From Thalassotalea eurytherma (GTDB lineage Bacteria; Pseudomonadota; Gammaproteobacteria; Enterobacterales; Alteromonadaceae), in NCBI RefSeq assembly GCF_030161415.1, contig NZ_BSSU01000010.1:124001-188000 (forward strand): a DNA stretch of 64,000 bases. The letters are read 5' to 3'. The notes under the pieces were generated by a model that had not been told where the DNA came from, made no database searches, and saw nothing but the letters and a program-made list of their open reading frames with translations. Below are positions 35,134-44,143 of the stretch, in pieces; the stretch's first letter is position 1; every line of letters begins with the position of its first letter. The translations under genes were made by a program, and so were the position numbers.

Positions 35134-36036
35134 TTAAAAACTATAGTGCGTTGCTTTTGAAAGTAATTGTTTGGCGTCTATATTGTCAATAACACATTGT
35201 AAAACGTCTGATTTATTAAAAATAATAACTTTATCTAGTGTACGCCTATTGACCGTTTCACCGCCTCGCTTAATGACCAGGCTCACTTTTTCAGTCTTAG
35301 GTAATGCCTTTAGGCTATTACCATATGAGCATAACGAGTCACTAAACTGCGCATGTAACTGCTTGTTATATTCAACACGCTGCGCTTGCTGTTTTGCTTT
35401 TTTTTCTTTTAACGCCTTATCTTGCTTTCTATTCTTCTCAGTAAGCACTTTCTTTTGCTCTATTAAAGATTGTTTTTCTTTTTCAAGCGCTTTGATTTCT
35501 ATTTTGATCTCTTTGGCTGCTTCTTTGTCTGATACAACACGTTTTTCTTGATACTTTTTATCTCTCAACTCTCGCTCTATATCTCGTAACTCGTAAGTTA
35601 CGTCGCGTTGTTCATCTCTAAGTTCTCTGGCAAGCTCCCTTGCATGCTCCATGGCCTCCATCGCACTTTCATATTGATGAGTTTGCGCTTCCATCGTACG
35701 GATGACAATTTCATCGACATCAACGTCACCAATAATTTCCTGTTCAATCACAGGTGCAAACGGCGCAGGAGGAGCAGTAATAAAGGTGAAATTATCACCA
35801 GACCAATGGGTAAAGTGGCCACCTGAACTTACTGTAAAAACAACCCCCTGCCCTGCAAGGTATAAACTATCGACGTCTGAAACACGAAATTTACCGTTAT
35901 TTTCTATTTCATTAAGCGATGTTTTAAATATGTTATTCATAATATTTAATTGCTTGTGCATGGCATCCATATCAACGCCAGCATGACTCACATTAGTTAT
36001 AAGAAGCGTAGCTAATACACTAAAATATTTTTTCAT
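35134..36036 (-). CDS. Exported coiled-coil protein, third gene of a sigma/anti-sigma operon
   Basis: The protein has 300 residues. A signal peptide ends at SHA, followed by a ~75-residue beta-rich segment (VDSLYLAGQGVVFTVSSGGHF, WSGDNFTF). Next comes a long charged coiled coil (~95-220) rich in Glu/Lys/Arg heptads such as ELRDEQRDVTYELRDIEREL, and a C-terminal globular part with one Cys in SDSLCSYGNSL. Of two adjacent ATGs, the second is better spaced from GGAG. It lies 16 nt after the anti-sigma-like gene. It is probably the envelope output of the sigma factor; no known family is recognised. Confidence 0.75.
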   Translation of the reverse strand: MKKYFSVLATLLITNVSHAGVDMDAMHKQLNIMNNIFKTSLNEIENNGKFRVSDVDSLYLAGQGVVFTVSSGGHFTHWSGDNFTFITAPPAPFAPVIEQEIIGDVDVDEIVIRTMEAQTHQYESAMEAMEHARELARELRDEQRDVTYELRDIERELRDKKYQEKRVVSDKEAAKEIKIEIKALEKEKQSLIEQKKVLTEKNRKQDKALKEKKAKQQAQRVEYNKQLHAQFSDSLCSYGNSLKALPKTEKVSLVIKRGGETVNRRTLDKVIIFNKSDVLQCVIDNIDAKQLLSKATHYSF

Positions 36037-36052
36037 CATCGTCTCCCATACG

Positions 36053-36673
36053 CTATAAACGTGTGTTGATTAAACTTGCTTTTTGAAACTTCACCGCTTG
36101 TTCAAGCTGTTGAAGTTGAATATTTTGTCGACTTTGTTGCTCAGCGAGTTGATCATTAAAATGTAAAAACACATCGCTAATATCTTGTTGTCGTTCTGTT
36201 CTCGCACTATCAAGTAAATAGGTAGCGAGTTTTAAATTGCTTTGGTTTTGCTGCTCTTGCATCTGCATCACAAACTGTGCAAGTTTCAACTCATTGTCGG
36301 ATTGATACTGCTTTAACCGCTCTTCAACAATGGCTTCGACTGCCACCGGCGATATCGCCTTATTGTTGTCACCAAGCGCTATCGTGATTCCTTGTTCTGA
36401 GCTTTGAATATTCACATTCAATACGACCATGCATATCGCAACAATCGAGAAACTCATTGATAACCAAGGTAAAAAGCTAAACTCTCGGGTGGCGTTACTT
36501 TTTGCTTGCCCTAATACTTTCCCTTTGTCCCAATGAGGCACTTCCAATGTGTTCATCTCGCTTCTCATGCCATCTAATTGCTCTGCAGTTTGTTGGCGTG
36601 CTTGGCTATAGTCATCACTATCATGACGACATTCCAATAGCGGGTTATTAACCTCATGATCACTATGTTTCAT
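36053..36673 (-). CDS. Single-pass membrane protein, probable anti-sigma factor
   Basis: The protein has 206 residues: a hydrophilic N-terminal domain (~1-65), one membrane helix (~67-87) and a Gln-rich C-terminal coiled coil (~110-200). The topology and position right after an ECF sigma gene, with an 11-nt overlap, are those of an anti-sigma factor. No zinc-binding HxxxCxxC motif is seen, so it would not be of the ZAS type. It may instead transmit signals from the periplasmic coiled-coil protein encoded next. Confidence 0.75.
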   Translation of the reverse strand: MKHSDHEVNNPLLECRHDSDDYSQARQQTAEQLDGMRSEMNTLEVPHWDKGKVLGQAKSNATREFSFLPWLSMSFSIVAICMVVLNVNIQSSEQGITIALGDNNKAISPVAVEAIVEERLKQYQSDNELKLAQFVMQMQEQQNQSNLKLATYLLDSARTERQQDISDVFLHFNDQLAEQQSRQNIQLQQLEQAVKFQKASLINTRL

Positions 36674-37214
36674 AATCCACCTCGAGTGTTAATTTCAGCT
36701 TATCTAGCGCGCTATAAACTCTAGACTTCACTGTGTTAGTTGAGATCCCTAACTGTGACGCAATCTCATCAAACGTAAATTGTTGAAAAAACTTCATCTC
36801 GACAACAAGCTTTTGGTTGACGGGAAGTTGCTGCATCGCTACGAATAGCCGCTGAGATTTGAAATCATCGAAAAGTGCCTCTACGTGACAATCGTCCACT
36901 GCTCGGTTATCTAACGCTGGGCTTTCATCTAACGACAACGTTGGTTTTTTCCGACGGTAATATTCAATACACCGGTAATGTGCAATTTTAAACAGCCAGC
37001 CCTTAAATGGGCTTTCGCCTCGAAAGCTTGCCAAATTTCGATAAACAGCAATAAAAATATCCTGCATCAAATCAAGCGCGTCATCTTGATGGCTAACCAT
37101 ACGCAAGGCGTAGTGATATATCGGCTTTTCATACCTTTTCACTAACGTATTCCATGCCCGTGACTTGCCCTTTAGCGCATGTTTTATAAGTGTGTTATCA
37201 CTTCGCTCAAACAC
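36663..37214 (-). CDS. ECF-type sigma-70 family RNA polymerase sigma factor
   Basis: The 183-residue group IV sigma factor has two conserved regions. Region 2 (~15-80) contains ALDLMQDIFIAVYRNLASFRGE, then GWLFKIAHYRCIEYYRRKK. Region 4 (~125-178) contains VEMKFFQQFTFDEIASQLGISTNTVKSRVYSALDKLK. There is no region 1.1 or 3. The start is GTG at 37214 with AGGA 6 nt upstream. It overlaps the anti-sigma-like gene by 11 nt. The three-gene set is likely one operon, possibly autoregulated; no -35/-10 for this sigma can be named from one copy. Confidence 0.92.
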   Translation of the reverse strand: MFERSDNTLIKHALKGKSRAWNTLVKRYEKPIYHYALRMVSHQDDALDLMQDIFIAVYRNLASFRGESPFKGWLFKIAHYRCIEYYRRKKPTLSLDESPALDNRAVDDCHVEALFDDFKSQRLFVAMQQLPVNQKLVVEMKFFQQFTFDEIASQLGISTNTVKSRVYSALDKLKLTLEVDYET

Positions 37215-37286
37215 TTAAGTTCCTATTTTTATTTTCTTTAATATACAAGTGGCTTACTCGTAGCAAAAAGTTTGAAAATATTTTAA

Positions 37287-38186
37287 TTATTTTTCAGATA
37301 AACAATCGGAGACGACTTGTCCCAGCTTTAAAAAGGTAGATTGACGCAAAGAAGTATCACGCCAAAGCATACCAATTTCGCGATACATATCATCTGGTAA
37401 GCGTTTAATCGACAAGCCCTGTCTAATGCCAATGCCTTGATCAACCGCCATTTTAGGAAGAAACGTAAAACCATGATGAAAGGCTGTCATCTCAACAAGA
37501 GTAGCCAAGCTTGACGATGAGAATTTGTGGATACGACTTTGATCACCTAATTGACAAGCTGACAAAGCATGCTCAGTTAAGCAGTGCTCTTTACTCAAAA
37601 GAAAAACGCTAGCTTCAGGCACTTGCTGGTAGTCTTGCGTCTTTAGGAACTGTTCTACTAGCGCATCATCGCCAGCAATATAAAAAGGGTCTTTGCCTAA
37701 CACTTTTGTTCTGAAGTTATGGCCATCGATCGGTAACGCAAGTAAAGCAATATCAATACTGCCGTCTGCGAGCTTAAGCAATAGGTTTTCAGTCGTATCC
37801 TCGATAAAAAACAATTCGAGATCAGGTAATTCGTCCTGACATGACAAACTGAAATCACTTAAGAGATATGGCGCGATGGTGGGAATACAGCCGATAGACA
37901 CAGTGCCACAACCGACTTGCCCTTGATATTGGGCAAACTGTTTCAACTCTTTAGCTTGTACAATGAGTTGCTGCGCTTTACTCACAACTTCTTCACCTGT
38001 CACGGTAAAGCTAAAGGTTTTATGGTCACGTTCTAGTAATTGGCAGTTAAGTTGCTCTTCGAGTTTTAAAATCGCGCTACTTAGCGTTGATTGACTAATA
38101 AAGCAGGCTTTAGCTGCTCGATGAAAATGCTGATGCTGATGCAAGGCAACGAGGTAAGATAAGTGCTTAAGGCTTGGCAATTCCAT
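37287..38186 (-). CDS. oxyR: OxyR, hydrogen-peroxide-sensing LysR regulator
   Basis: The 299-residue regulator has an N-terminal LysR helix-turn-helix (FHRAAKACFISQSTLSSAI) and the OxyR redox pair C202 and C211. They are spaced 9 apart in EHCLTEHALSACQLGD, exactly as the C199/C208 pair of E. coli. On peroxide, these form a disulfide that activates transcription. It is divergent from ppiC. Its likely targets, ahpC and ahpF, are in the same window at 50847-53160, but no catalase gene is. Confidence in OxyR over a generic LysR is high because of the Cys spacing. Confidence 0.92.
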   Translation of the reverse strand: MELPSLKHLSYLVALHQHQHFHRAAKACFISQSTLSSAILKLEEQLNCQLLERDHKTFSFTVTGEEVVSKAQQLIVQAKELKQFAQYQGQVGCGTVSIGCIPTIAPYLLSDFSLSCQDELPDLELFFIEDTTENLLLKLADGSIDIALLALPIDGHNFRTKVLGKDPFYIAGDDALVEQFLKTQDYQQVPEASVFLLSKEHCLTEHALSACQLGDQSRIHKFSSSSLATLVEMTAFHHGFTFLPKMAVDQGIGIRQGLSIKRLPDDMYREIGMLWRDTSLRQSTFLKLGQVVSDCLSEK

Positions 38187-38225
38187 AATCTATAAAACCT
38201 ATCAAAATTGATGAATTAATCAATT

Positions 38226-38265
38226 ATAGATTAAAGCTTTATATAACAACAAATTATAAATCTAT
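38226..38265. promoter_or_regulatory. Candidate OxyR operator between oxyR and ppiC
   Basis: ATAGATTAAAGCTTT (38226-38240) matches the OxyR half-site ATAGnTnnnAnCTAT at 9 of 10 fixed positions. A second, poorer half (38251-38265, 7 of 10) ends in ATCTAT. The spacer is 10 nt instead of the usual 7, so this is only a candidate. Confidence 0.3.
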
Positions 38266-38370
38266 CAATTTAATACATAGTTAAAAATAATCCAAAAAGT
38301 TGTTGATAATTGGTTGACCAATTAAGTATATTGGGAACGCGTTGTACCAATAAGTCGTAAGGTAAATAGA

Positions 38371-38652
38371 ATGGTAAGAGCATCAGCAAGACATATCTTA
38401 GTTGATTCAGAAGCACAAAGTATCGAATTAAAAGCAAACATCGAGAATGGTGAAGACTTCGCAGAAGTTGCAAAAAAGCATTCTCAGTGTCCATCTAAAA
38501 TGCAAGGCGGAGCTTTAGGGTCGTTTGGCAAAGGTCAGATGGTAAAAGAGTTTGAAGACGTCGTTTTTAGTAGTCCATTAAACCAAGTTCAAGGACCTGT
38601 AAAAACGCAATTCGGTTATCACTTAATTGAAGTTACGGCTCGTAGCGAGTAA
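38371..38652 (+). CDS. ppiC: Peptidyl-prolyl cis-trans isomerase, parvulin type (PpiC)
   Basis: The 93-residue protein is a single parvulin domain. It begins VRASARHILVDSEAQ and continues FAEVAKKHSQCPSKMQGGALGSFGKGQM and VQGPVKTQFGYHLIEV. It is cytoplasmic, without signal peptide, and the length equals E. coli PpiC (93). It would speed prolyl bond isomerisation in protein folding. AAGG lies 8-11 nt before the ATG. It is monocistronic with a bidirectional terminator behind it. Confidence 0.95.
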   Translation: MVRASARHILVDSEAQSIELKANIENGEDFAEVAKKHSQCPSKMQGGALGSFGKGQMVKEFEDVVFSSPLNQVQGPVKTQFGYHLIEVTARSE

Positions 38653-38670
38653 ATCCAGTGAAATTTTGAT

Positions 38671-38706
38671 AAAAAAAAGCCAATCTTACGATTGGCTTTT
38701 TTATTT
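38671..38706. terminator. Bidirectional terminator between ppiC and pit
   Basis: AAAAGCCAAT and ATTGGCTTTT form a 10-bp stem with a CTTACG loop and A/T runs on both sides. It serves both convergent genes. Confidence 0.93.
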
Positions 38707-38716
38707 CTGCTAATGC

Positions 38717-39982
38717 TTAGCTAAAGTAACTAGTCAGCATCCAGAAGAAGATAATCGACATACCAGCACCCGCTGGTAAGGTAATAACCCAAGATATTAC
38801 GATATTTCGCACGACACCTAGGTTAATCGCAGCAATACCGCGTGCCATACCTACACCTAACACTGCACCTACAAGCGTTTGAGTAGTAGATATAGGTAAA
38901 CCAGTACCAGAGGCAATAACTACAGTACATGCAGCAGCTAATTCAGCAGCAAAACCACGGCTAGGCGTTAGGTGAGTAATACCTTTACCTATAGTTGCCA
39001 TTACACGATGACCAAATAGCGCAAGACCGGCAACAATACCTAAACCGCCAAGTGGTAATATCCACCAAGCTAATGCTGTTTTCTTAGCAATTTCACCATT
39101 GTTAGACACGATACCTTCAACGGCAGCCAATGGACCAATCGCATTAGCGACGTCATTTGAGCCATGTGCAAACGCCATACAACAAGCTGTTACAACCATT
39201 AAGATAGCAAACACTTTCTCTACGTTCGCATAGTGGTGCTTCTTCTCAGCTGACTCATCAAACTTGATACGAGCAATAAACACTTTACCGATTAACGCAA
39301 CAACTAATGCAACGATAACTGCCCACATATAACCTTCAGCCGTACCTAGCTCTAAACCAACGTGCTTAAGACCTTTTTTAATCGTCACTAATGATAAGAC
39401 AAAACCCGCCATAAACATGTAAACAGGTACATAACGTCGTGCTTGTTTATATGGGTTTTCAGTGTCAAAAATTAACTTTTGCGCACTATTAAAAATAATG
39501 AAGGCAATAATACCTGAAATAAGAGGCGTAACTACCCAGCTACCTACAATACCACCAACTTTTGCCCATTCAACCGTATCTGTGCTTACACCAATTGCCG
39601 CGAAGCCAATTATTGCACCAACAATTGAGTGTGTTGTAGATACAGGCCAGCCTAGTGCTGAAGCAATTAATAACCACGTTGCAGCAGCAAACAATGCTGA
39701 AATCATACCAAAGACTAATAACTCTGGTGTATTGGCAAAGTAGCTTGCATCAATGATCCCTTTACGAATCGTTGAAGTAACCTCACCACCAGCAAGGTAT
39801 GCACCTGCAAATTCAAAAATCATAGCAATAATAATTGCTTGCTTAATCGTTAAAGCTTTCGAGCCAACTGACGTACCCATAGCATTAGCTACGTCATTAG
39901 CACCAATACCCCATGCCATGAAAAATCCGACAAGAGCAGCAAGGATGACTAACGTGTCACCGTAATTTGAGATAATTTCCAT
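38717..39982 (-). CDS. pit: PiT-family low-affinity inorganic phosphate transporter
   Basis: The 421-residue inner-membrane protein has about ten helices in an inverted repeat. The two PiT signatures are GANDVANAMGTSVGSKALT near residue 27 and GSNDVANAIGPLAAVEGIV near residue 270. A cytoplasmic loop lies between them. It would take up phosphate with a cation (H+ or Na+). It starts 9 nt after the DUF47 gene, so the two form an operon. Such pairs are common, with the DUF47 protein as regulator of the carrier. Confidence 0.94.
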   Translation of the reverse strand: MEIISNYGDTLVILAALVGFFMAWGIGANDVANAMGTSVGSKALTIKQAIIIAMIFEFAGAYLAGGEVTSTIRKGIIDASYFANTPELLVFGMISALFAAATWLLIASALGWPVSTTHSIVGAIIGFAAIGVSTDTVEWAKVGGIVGSWVVTPLISGIIAFIIFNSAQKLIFDTENPYKQARRYVPVYMFMAGFVLSLVTIKKGLKHVGLELGTAEGYMWAVIVALVVALIGKVFIARIKFDESAEKKHHYANVEKVFAILMVVTACCMAFAHGSNDVANAIGPLAAVEGIVSNNGEIAKKTALAWWILPLGGLGIVAGLALFGHRVMATIGKGITHLTPSRGFAAELAAACTVVIASGTGLPISTTQTLVGAVLGVGMARGIAAINLGVVRNIVISWVITLPAGAGMSIIFFWMLTSYFS

Positions 39983-39990
39983 TGTTAAAC

Positions 39991-40671
39991 CTATTTTCTA
40001 GCTAACATGATTTCAAGGCGAGCACCTACACGCTCAGCTAAATCGGCAAGATCACCAACCCACTCGATGATTTGATATAAAAAAATCACATCAACTGGGT
40101 TTAATTCTGTCTCAAGTGCTAATAAATCAGCACGTAATTCAATTTGCATGGAATCAGTATCATCTTCGATCACATCTAATTGATTAATCATTTTTTCAAC
40201 GATCTCAACTTCACGACCTTTGAAACCAGTTTCTAACAAATCATCTAATTCATTAATTGCATCAGCAGCTTTTTCTGTTGCATCTAAACAACGGCCTAAA
40301 TAGGCATTGAACTTAACTTTCAATGTTGCTGGTACTTCTAATTCTCGACCAATAACACGACCAGCAATGTCTTTTGCGCGGTTCGCAATTTTGTCTTGTT
40401 GTGTTAATAGTTCTAATAAATCAGCGCGATCAACCGGCATAAACAAACCACCAGGCAAATCTAAGCGAATTTGACGTTTAATTGCATCCGCTTCTTTTTC
40501 AAGTTTTGAAATTTCAGCACGTTCTTTTTCAGCCAAATCCCAATTTTGTTCTTCAACAGCTGCAAAAAAAGGCACTAATCGACGACCACATTTAGTCGCA
40601 ACACGAATGTGCTTTTCTAACGGTTTAATTGGTGATTTTGCAAAAACACCAAGAATTGAATTTCCAGACAT
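39991..40671 (-). CDS. DUF47 / PhoU-like protein (TIGR00153 family)
   Basis: The 226-residue all-helical cytoplasmic protein begins SGNSILGVFAKSPIKPLEKH and contains repeated charged helices such as ELDDLLETGFKGREVEIVEKM and NQLDVIEDDTDSMQIELRADL, typical of the PhoU-like TIGR00153 family. The ATG at 40671 gives the usual length and has AGGA 7 nt upstream; an upstream in-frame start at 40755 is unlikely. It forms an operon with pit. No Pho box is seen in the 212 bp upstream, so this pair may be expressed independently of phosphate starvation. Confidence 0.92.
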   Translation of the reverse strand: MSGNSILGVFAKSPIKPLEKHIRVATKCGRRLVPFFAAVEEQNWDLAEKERAEISKLEKEADAIKRQIRLDLPGGLFMPVDRADLLELLTQQDKIANRAKDIAGRVIGRELEVPATLKVKFNAYLGRCLDATEKAADAINELDDLLETGFKGREVEIVEKMINQLDVIEDDTDSMQIELRADLLALETELNPVDVIFLYQIIEWVGDLADLAERVGARLEIMLARK

Positions 40672-40804
40672 ACAGTTTCCTATAGACAAATGTCTTAGTT
40701 TTTCTTCGGCGCGGATATTACCTGATATTGTGCATGTTGCAAGCATAAAACACATAAAATCGCGCCATGTAAAACCCTAATGTTCGTTTATTAACCAATA
40801 AATA

Positions 40805-40853
40805 AAACACCATAAGGTAAAAAATGCAATGCATAATTAACCTTATGGTGTTT
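40805..40853 (-). terminator. Terminator of the pst-phoU operon
   Basis: AAACACCATAAGGT and ACCTTATGGTGTTT form a perfect 14-bp stem with a 21-nt loop, 30 nt after the phoU stop. TTTTATTTATT follows on the minus strand. Confidence 0.8.
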
Positions 40854-40883
40854 AAAAAACTTTAACAGTGCTAAAAAATAAAC

Positions 40884-41576
40884 TTACATGTCATCAGGAG
40901 AGGTATGGCGAACAACCTTACCTTTGACAAAGTATATAATATATTCACAGACGTTTTGACAACGATCGCCAATACGCTCAATCGCACGTGCCGACCAAAT
41001 AACTGACATTACCGATGGAATAGAACGTGGATCTTCCATCATGTAAGTCATTAACTGGCGCATTAATGCATCGTAATTACGATCAATATTTTTATCTGCT
41101 TTATGAAGCTCGATAGCAGCATCTACGTCCATACGAGTGAAAGCATCAAGGGTTTGTTGAAGTAATTGTAATACTGCACGCCCCAGATTATCTAAATTCA
41201 TTAGCAAGTCTTGCTGCTTTGAATCAAAACTTTCTAAAGCTACCTGTGCGATTTTTTCAGCTTCGTCACCAATGCGCTCTAAGTCAGCAATGGTTTTGAT
41301 AACAGCCATAATTAAACGTAAATCACCTGCAGCAGGCTGACGCTTCGCAATTATGCGTGTACATTCGTCGTCAATGCTTACTTCTAGGTTATTTATTTTG
41401 TAATCACTTGCTAATACTTTTTGCGCAAGCTCTTTATCATTTTCATACACAGCTTTTAGTGAGTCACTTAGTTGTTTTTCAACTAAACCGCCCATGTGCA
41501 TCACATGATTAATAACGTTTTCTAAATCTTCATTAAATTGGCCCGAAATATGTCGACCAATATTTAAATTATCCAT
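40884..41576 (-). CDS. phoU: Phosphate signalling complex protein PhoU
   Basis: The 230-residue all-helical cytoplasmic protein shows two PhoU repeats: HISGQFNEDLENVINHVMHMGG with ADLERIGDEAEKIAQ, and RAIERIGDRCQNVCEYIIYFVKG. The E/D-x3-D metal-binding motifs are present in both. PhoU represses PhoR/PhoB signalling through the Pst transporter. The ATG at 41576 matches the E. coli N-terminus (MDSLNLNKHIS); an ATG at 41585 adds three residues. It lies 23 nt after pstB as the last gene of the pst operon. Confidence 0.96.
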   Translation of the reverse strand: MDNLNIGRHISGQFNEDLENVINHVMHMGGLVEKQLSDSLKAVYENDKELAQKVLASDYKINNLEVSIDDECTRIIAKRQPAAGDLRLIMAVIKTIADLERIGDEAEKIAQVALESFDSKQQDLLMNLDNLGRAVLQLLQQTLDAFTRMDVDAAIELHKADKNIDRNYDALMRQLMTYMMEDPRSIPSVMSVIWSARAIERIGDRCQNVCEYIIYFVKGKVVRHTSPDDM

Positions 41577-41599
41577 AGGTACCATTTCCTTTCCCCCTA

Positions 41600-42424
41600 T
41601 TAACCGTAACGACCAGTAATGTAGTCTTCGGTTTTCTTTTTAGACGGCGTCGTAAACAACGTATTTGTGTCGCTGTACTCAATTAAATCGCCCATGTACA
41701 TAAACGCTGTTTGATCTGATACACGCGCCGCCTGTTGCATGTTGTGCGTGACAATCACTACGGTAAACTGTTTCTTTAAATCGTTAATCAATTCTTCAAT
41801 GGTTAACGTTGAAATTGGATCAAGTGCTGACGTTGGCTCATCAAGAAGTAAGACTTCTGGTTGAATCGCAATTGCACGAGCGATAACAAGACGTTGTTGC
41901 TGACCACCTGATAAACCAAGTGCACTATCGTGCAAACGATCTTTTACTTCGTTCCACAATGCAGCACTACGTAAAGAGCGCTCACAAGCTTCATCAAGCA
42001 CACGACGATTGTTTTCACCCATAATACGTAGGCCATACACTACATTTTCATAAATGGTCTTAGGAAACGGATTAGGGCGTTGGAACACCATACCAACTTT
42101 ACGACGTAACATTGCAACATCAACATGTTTATTATAGATGTTTTCGCCGTGTAAGTTGATTTCACCATCAATACGACAGATATCAACAAGATCATTCATG
42201 CGGTTAATACAACGTAAAAGCGTTGATTTACCACAACCACTTGGGCCGATAAACGCGGTTACTTGCCCTTTAGGAATGGCCATAGAAATATTTTGTAAGG
42301 CTTGTTTCTCACCGTAGTAAAGATTCAAGTTCTTAATGTCTAAGGCCTTTTGTTCGTCCGATAAATTATTAAGGTCTAATTTATCTTGCTCATTTGAAAT
42401 CAAATCTGGATTTACTGAAATCAT
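41600..42424 (-). CDS. pstB: Phosphate ABC transporter ATP-binding protein PstB
   Basis: The 274-residue ATPase has Walker A ([15 protein letters not shown]), the ABC signature (LSGGQQQR), Walker B ([12 protein letters not shown]) and the H-loop (VVIVTHNM). The PstB-specific segment [19 protein letters not shown] is present. It energises high-affinity phosphate uptake through PstC/PstA. It has an N-terminal extension of about 20 residues compared with E. coli. It is the third gene of pstC-pstA-pstB-phoU, 54 nt after pstA. Confidence 0.97.
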   Translation of the reverse strand: MISVNPDLISNEQDKLDLNNLSDEQKALDIKNLNLYYGEKQALQNISMAIPKGQVTAFIGPSGCGKSTLLRCINRMNDLVDICRIDGEINLHGENIYNKHVDVAMLRRKVGMVFQRPNPFPKTIYENVVYGLRIMGENNRRVLDEACERSLRSAALWNEVKDRLHDSALGLSGGQQQRLVIARAIAIQPEVLLLDEPTSALDPISTLTIEELINDLKKQFTVVIVTHNMQQAARVSDQTAFMYMGDLIEYSDTNTLFTTPSKKKTEDYITGRYG

Positions 42425-42478
42425 AATAACTCTTTCTTTTTGCTAATTCGCAATTTTAAACTTGATACCACTAGCGCC

Positions 42479-44116
42479 TTAGTGCTCTAGTGCTCGGTAT
42501 TTTTCTCTTAAACGGTTACGAATCGAAACCGCTGTCATATTCAATGAAACAATAATCGTTACTAGTAATAGTGCTGTTGCATATACTAATGGACGTGCTG
42601 CTTCTACGTTCGGGCTTTGGAAACCAACATCATAAATGTGGAAACCTAAATGCATGAACTTTCTATCTAAGTGCAAGAATGGGAAGTTGCCATCTAACGG
42701 TAATGTTGGCGCCATTTTCACAACACCTACTAACATTAGTGGTGCTACTTCACCCGCTGCACGAGCTATCGCTAAAATAATACCTGTCATAATTGCAGGG
42801 CTAGCGATAGGAATAATGATTCGCCATAAGGTTTCAGCTTTAGTAGCACCTAACGCTAATGAGCCGTGACGCATCGACGCTGGAATACGTGCTAAACCTT
42901 CTTCTGTTGAAACAATAACAACAGGTAACGTTAGAATCGCTAAGGTAAGTGCTGACCATAATACACCTGGCGTACCAAACGTTGGGCTTGGTAATGTTTC
43001 TGGGTAGAACAATTGGTCGAGACTACCACCTACCATATAAACGAAGAAACCTAAGCCGAATACACCGTATACGATTGATGGTACACCCGCTAAGTTAATC
43101 ACAGCGATGCGAATAAACTTGGTTAACGCGTTCTTGCCTGCATATTCATGTAGGTAAATAGCGGCAACTACACCCAATGGCGCTACGATTACCGTCATTA
43201 ACAATACCATTAGCACGGTACCGAAAATTGCTGGAAAGACACCACCTTCAGTGTTTGCTTCGCGAGGATCGTCGAATAAGAAACCTAATAAGTGCTTAAA
43301 GAACGTACCAATTTTATCGATAAAGCTTAACTTATTGCTATACGTTACGTTTAGAATGGTTTCAAAGTTTATTTCAACTTTCTCTCCACCCATCGCACGC
43401 AACACTAACTTGTCTCGTGCAACCTTATCGCGCAATGCCATTAGGTTCTTTTCAAGCTCAGCATATTCAGCATTTAACGCTAACGTTTGACTTGCGATAT
43501 CCTGTTCAACGTCAGCAGTATAAGTACCATCTAATTGATGTTTACGTATTTTGAGACGTAAGCGCTCTAATTGATAGTTAATCGCACCAATATCAACCTT
43601 TTGTAATTCGCGAATCTCTTCTTGAAAATCATTTACACGGGTTAATAGTGTGTCTAGTTGCTCAAGTGAAACAACTTTACCATCTAAAACAACTTCTTCA
43701 ATGTAACCATAAAAGTTACCATTAGAGCGTCGTTCAATAACAACTAACTCTTCAGGCTGTGAATGTTTTACAACCTGTGGTACCAACAACCAGCGAAAGT
43801 CTAAGCTTACTAATTCACGGTTACCCGTTTTAACCAATAAGCGCTCAATGGTTTCTTGACCTGGTTTTAGATCAAGTTTTACCTTGTTTAATTGCTTAAC
43901 AGGGATACGCTCACGGTCATACACTTCACCGATAACCGTAGACGCTTTGCCAAACTCATCAACTAATTCAAACTGGTGAATTTCCGAAGGCCAAAAGTAT
44001 GATAAACCGCGAGACGCAATTAACCATAAGAGACCTAGTACTGAGATTAAACTCAGAGTAACACCAGCTGCAGACATCCAAACCCATGGAGAGCCTGATT
44101 TAAACCAATTATTCAT
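42479..44116 (-). CDS. pstA: Phosphate ABC transporter permease PstA, enlarged form
   Basis: The 545-residue protein is nearly twice E. coli PstA (296). An N-terminal helix (~13-35) is followed by a large periplasmic insert (~36-285). The insert has a predicted coiled coil (LERLRLKIRKHQLDG, ALNAEYAELEKNLMALRDK). The ABC permease core follows, with GVFPAIFGTVLMVLLMTVIVAP, the EAA loop ALGATKAETLWRIIIP, and GIILAIARAAGEVAPLM. The core is intact. The enlarged form is common in marine gammaproteobacteria. The ATG has AAGGA about 15 nt away, a poor SD. Confidence 0.93.
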   Translation of the reverse strand: MNNWFKSGSPWVWMSAAGVTLSLISVLGLLWLIASRGLSYFWPSEIHQFELVDEFGKASTVIGEVYDRERIPVKQLNKVKLDLKPGQETIERLLVKTGNRELVSLDFRWLLVPQVVKHSQPEELVVIERRSNGNFYGYIEEVVLDGKVVSLEQLDTLLTRVNDFQEEIRELQKVDIGAINYQLERLRLKIRKHQLDGTYTADVEQDIASQTLALNAEYAELEKNLMALRDKVARDKLVLRAMGGEKVEINFETILNVTYSNKLSFIDKIGTFFKHLLGFLFDDPREANTEGGVFPAIFGTVLMVLLMTVIVAPLGVVAAIYLHEYAGKNALTKFIRIAVINLAGVPSIVYGVFGLGFFVYMVGGSLDQLFYPETLPSPTFGTPGVLWSALTLAILTLPVVIVSTEEGLARIPASMRHGSLALGATKAETLWRIIIPIASPAIMTGIILAIARAAGEVAPLMLVGVVKMAPTLPLDGNFPFLHLDRKFMHLGFHIYDVGFQSPNVEAARPLVYATALLLVTIIVSLNMTAVSIRNRLREKYRALEH

Positions 44117-44143
44117 GATAATAAAAATTCCTTACCAACGGCC

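Noticed and set aside
35171-35986. Several plus-strand frames of 70-126 codons with Cys/Phe/Ser-rich sequence
   Set aside because: They are antisense to the coiled-coil protein gene; the Cys/Phe/Ser composition is what reverse-complemented Glu/Lys codons produce.
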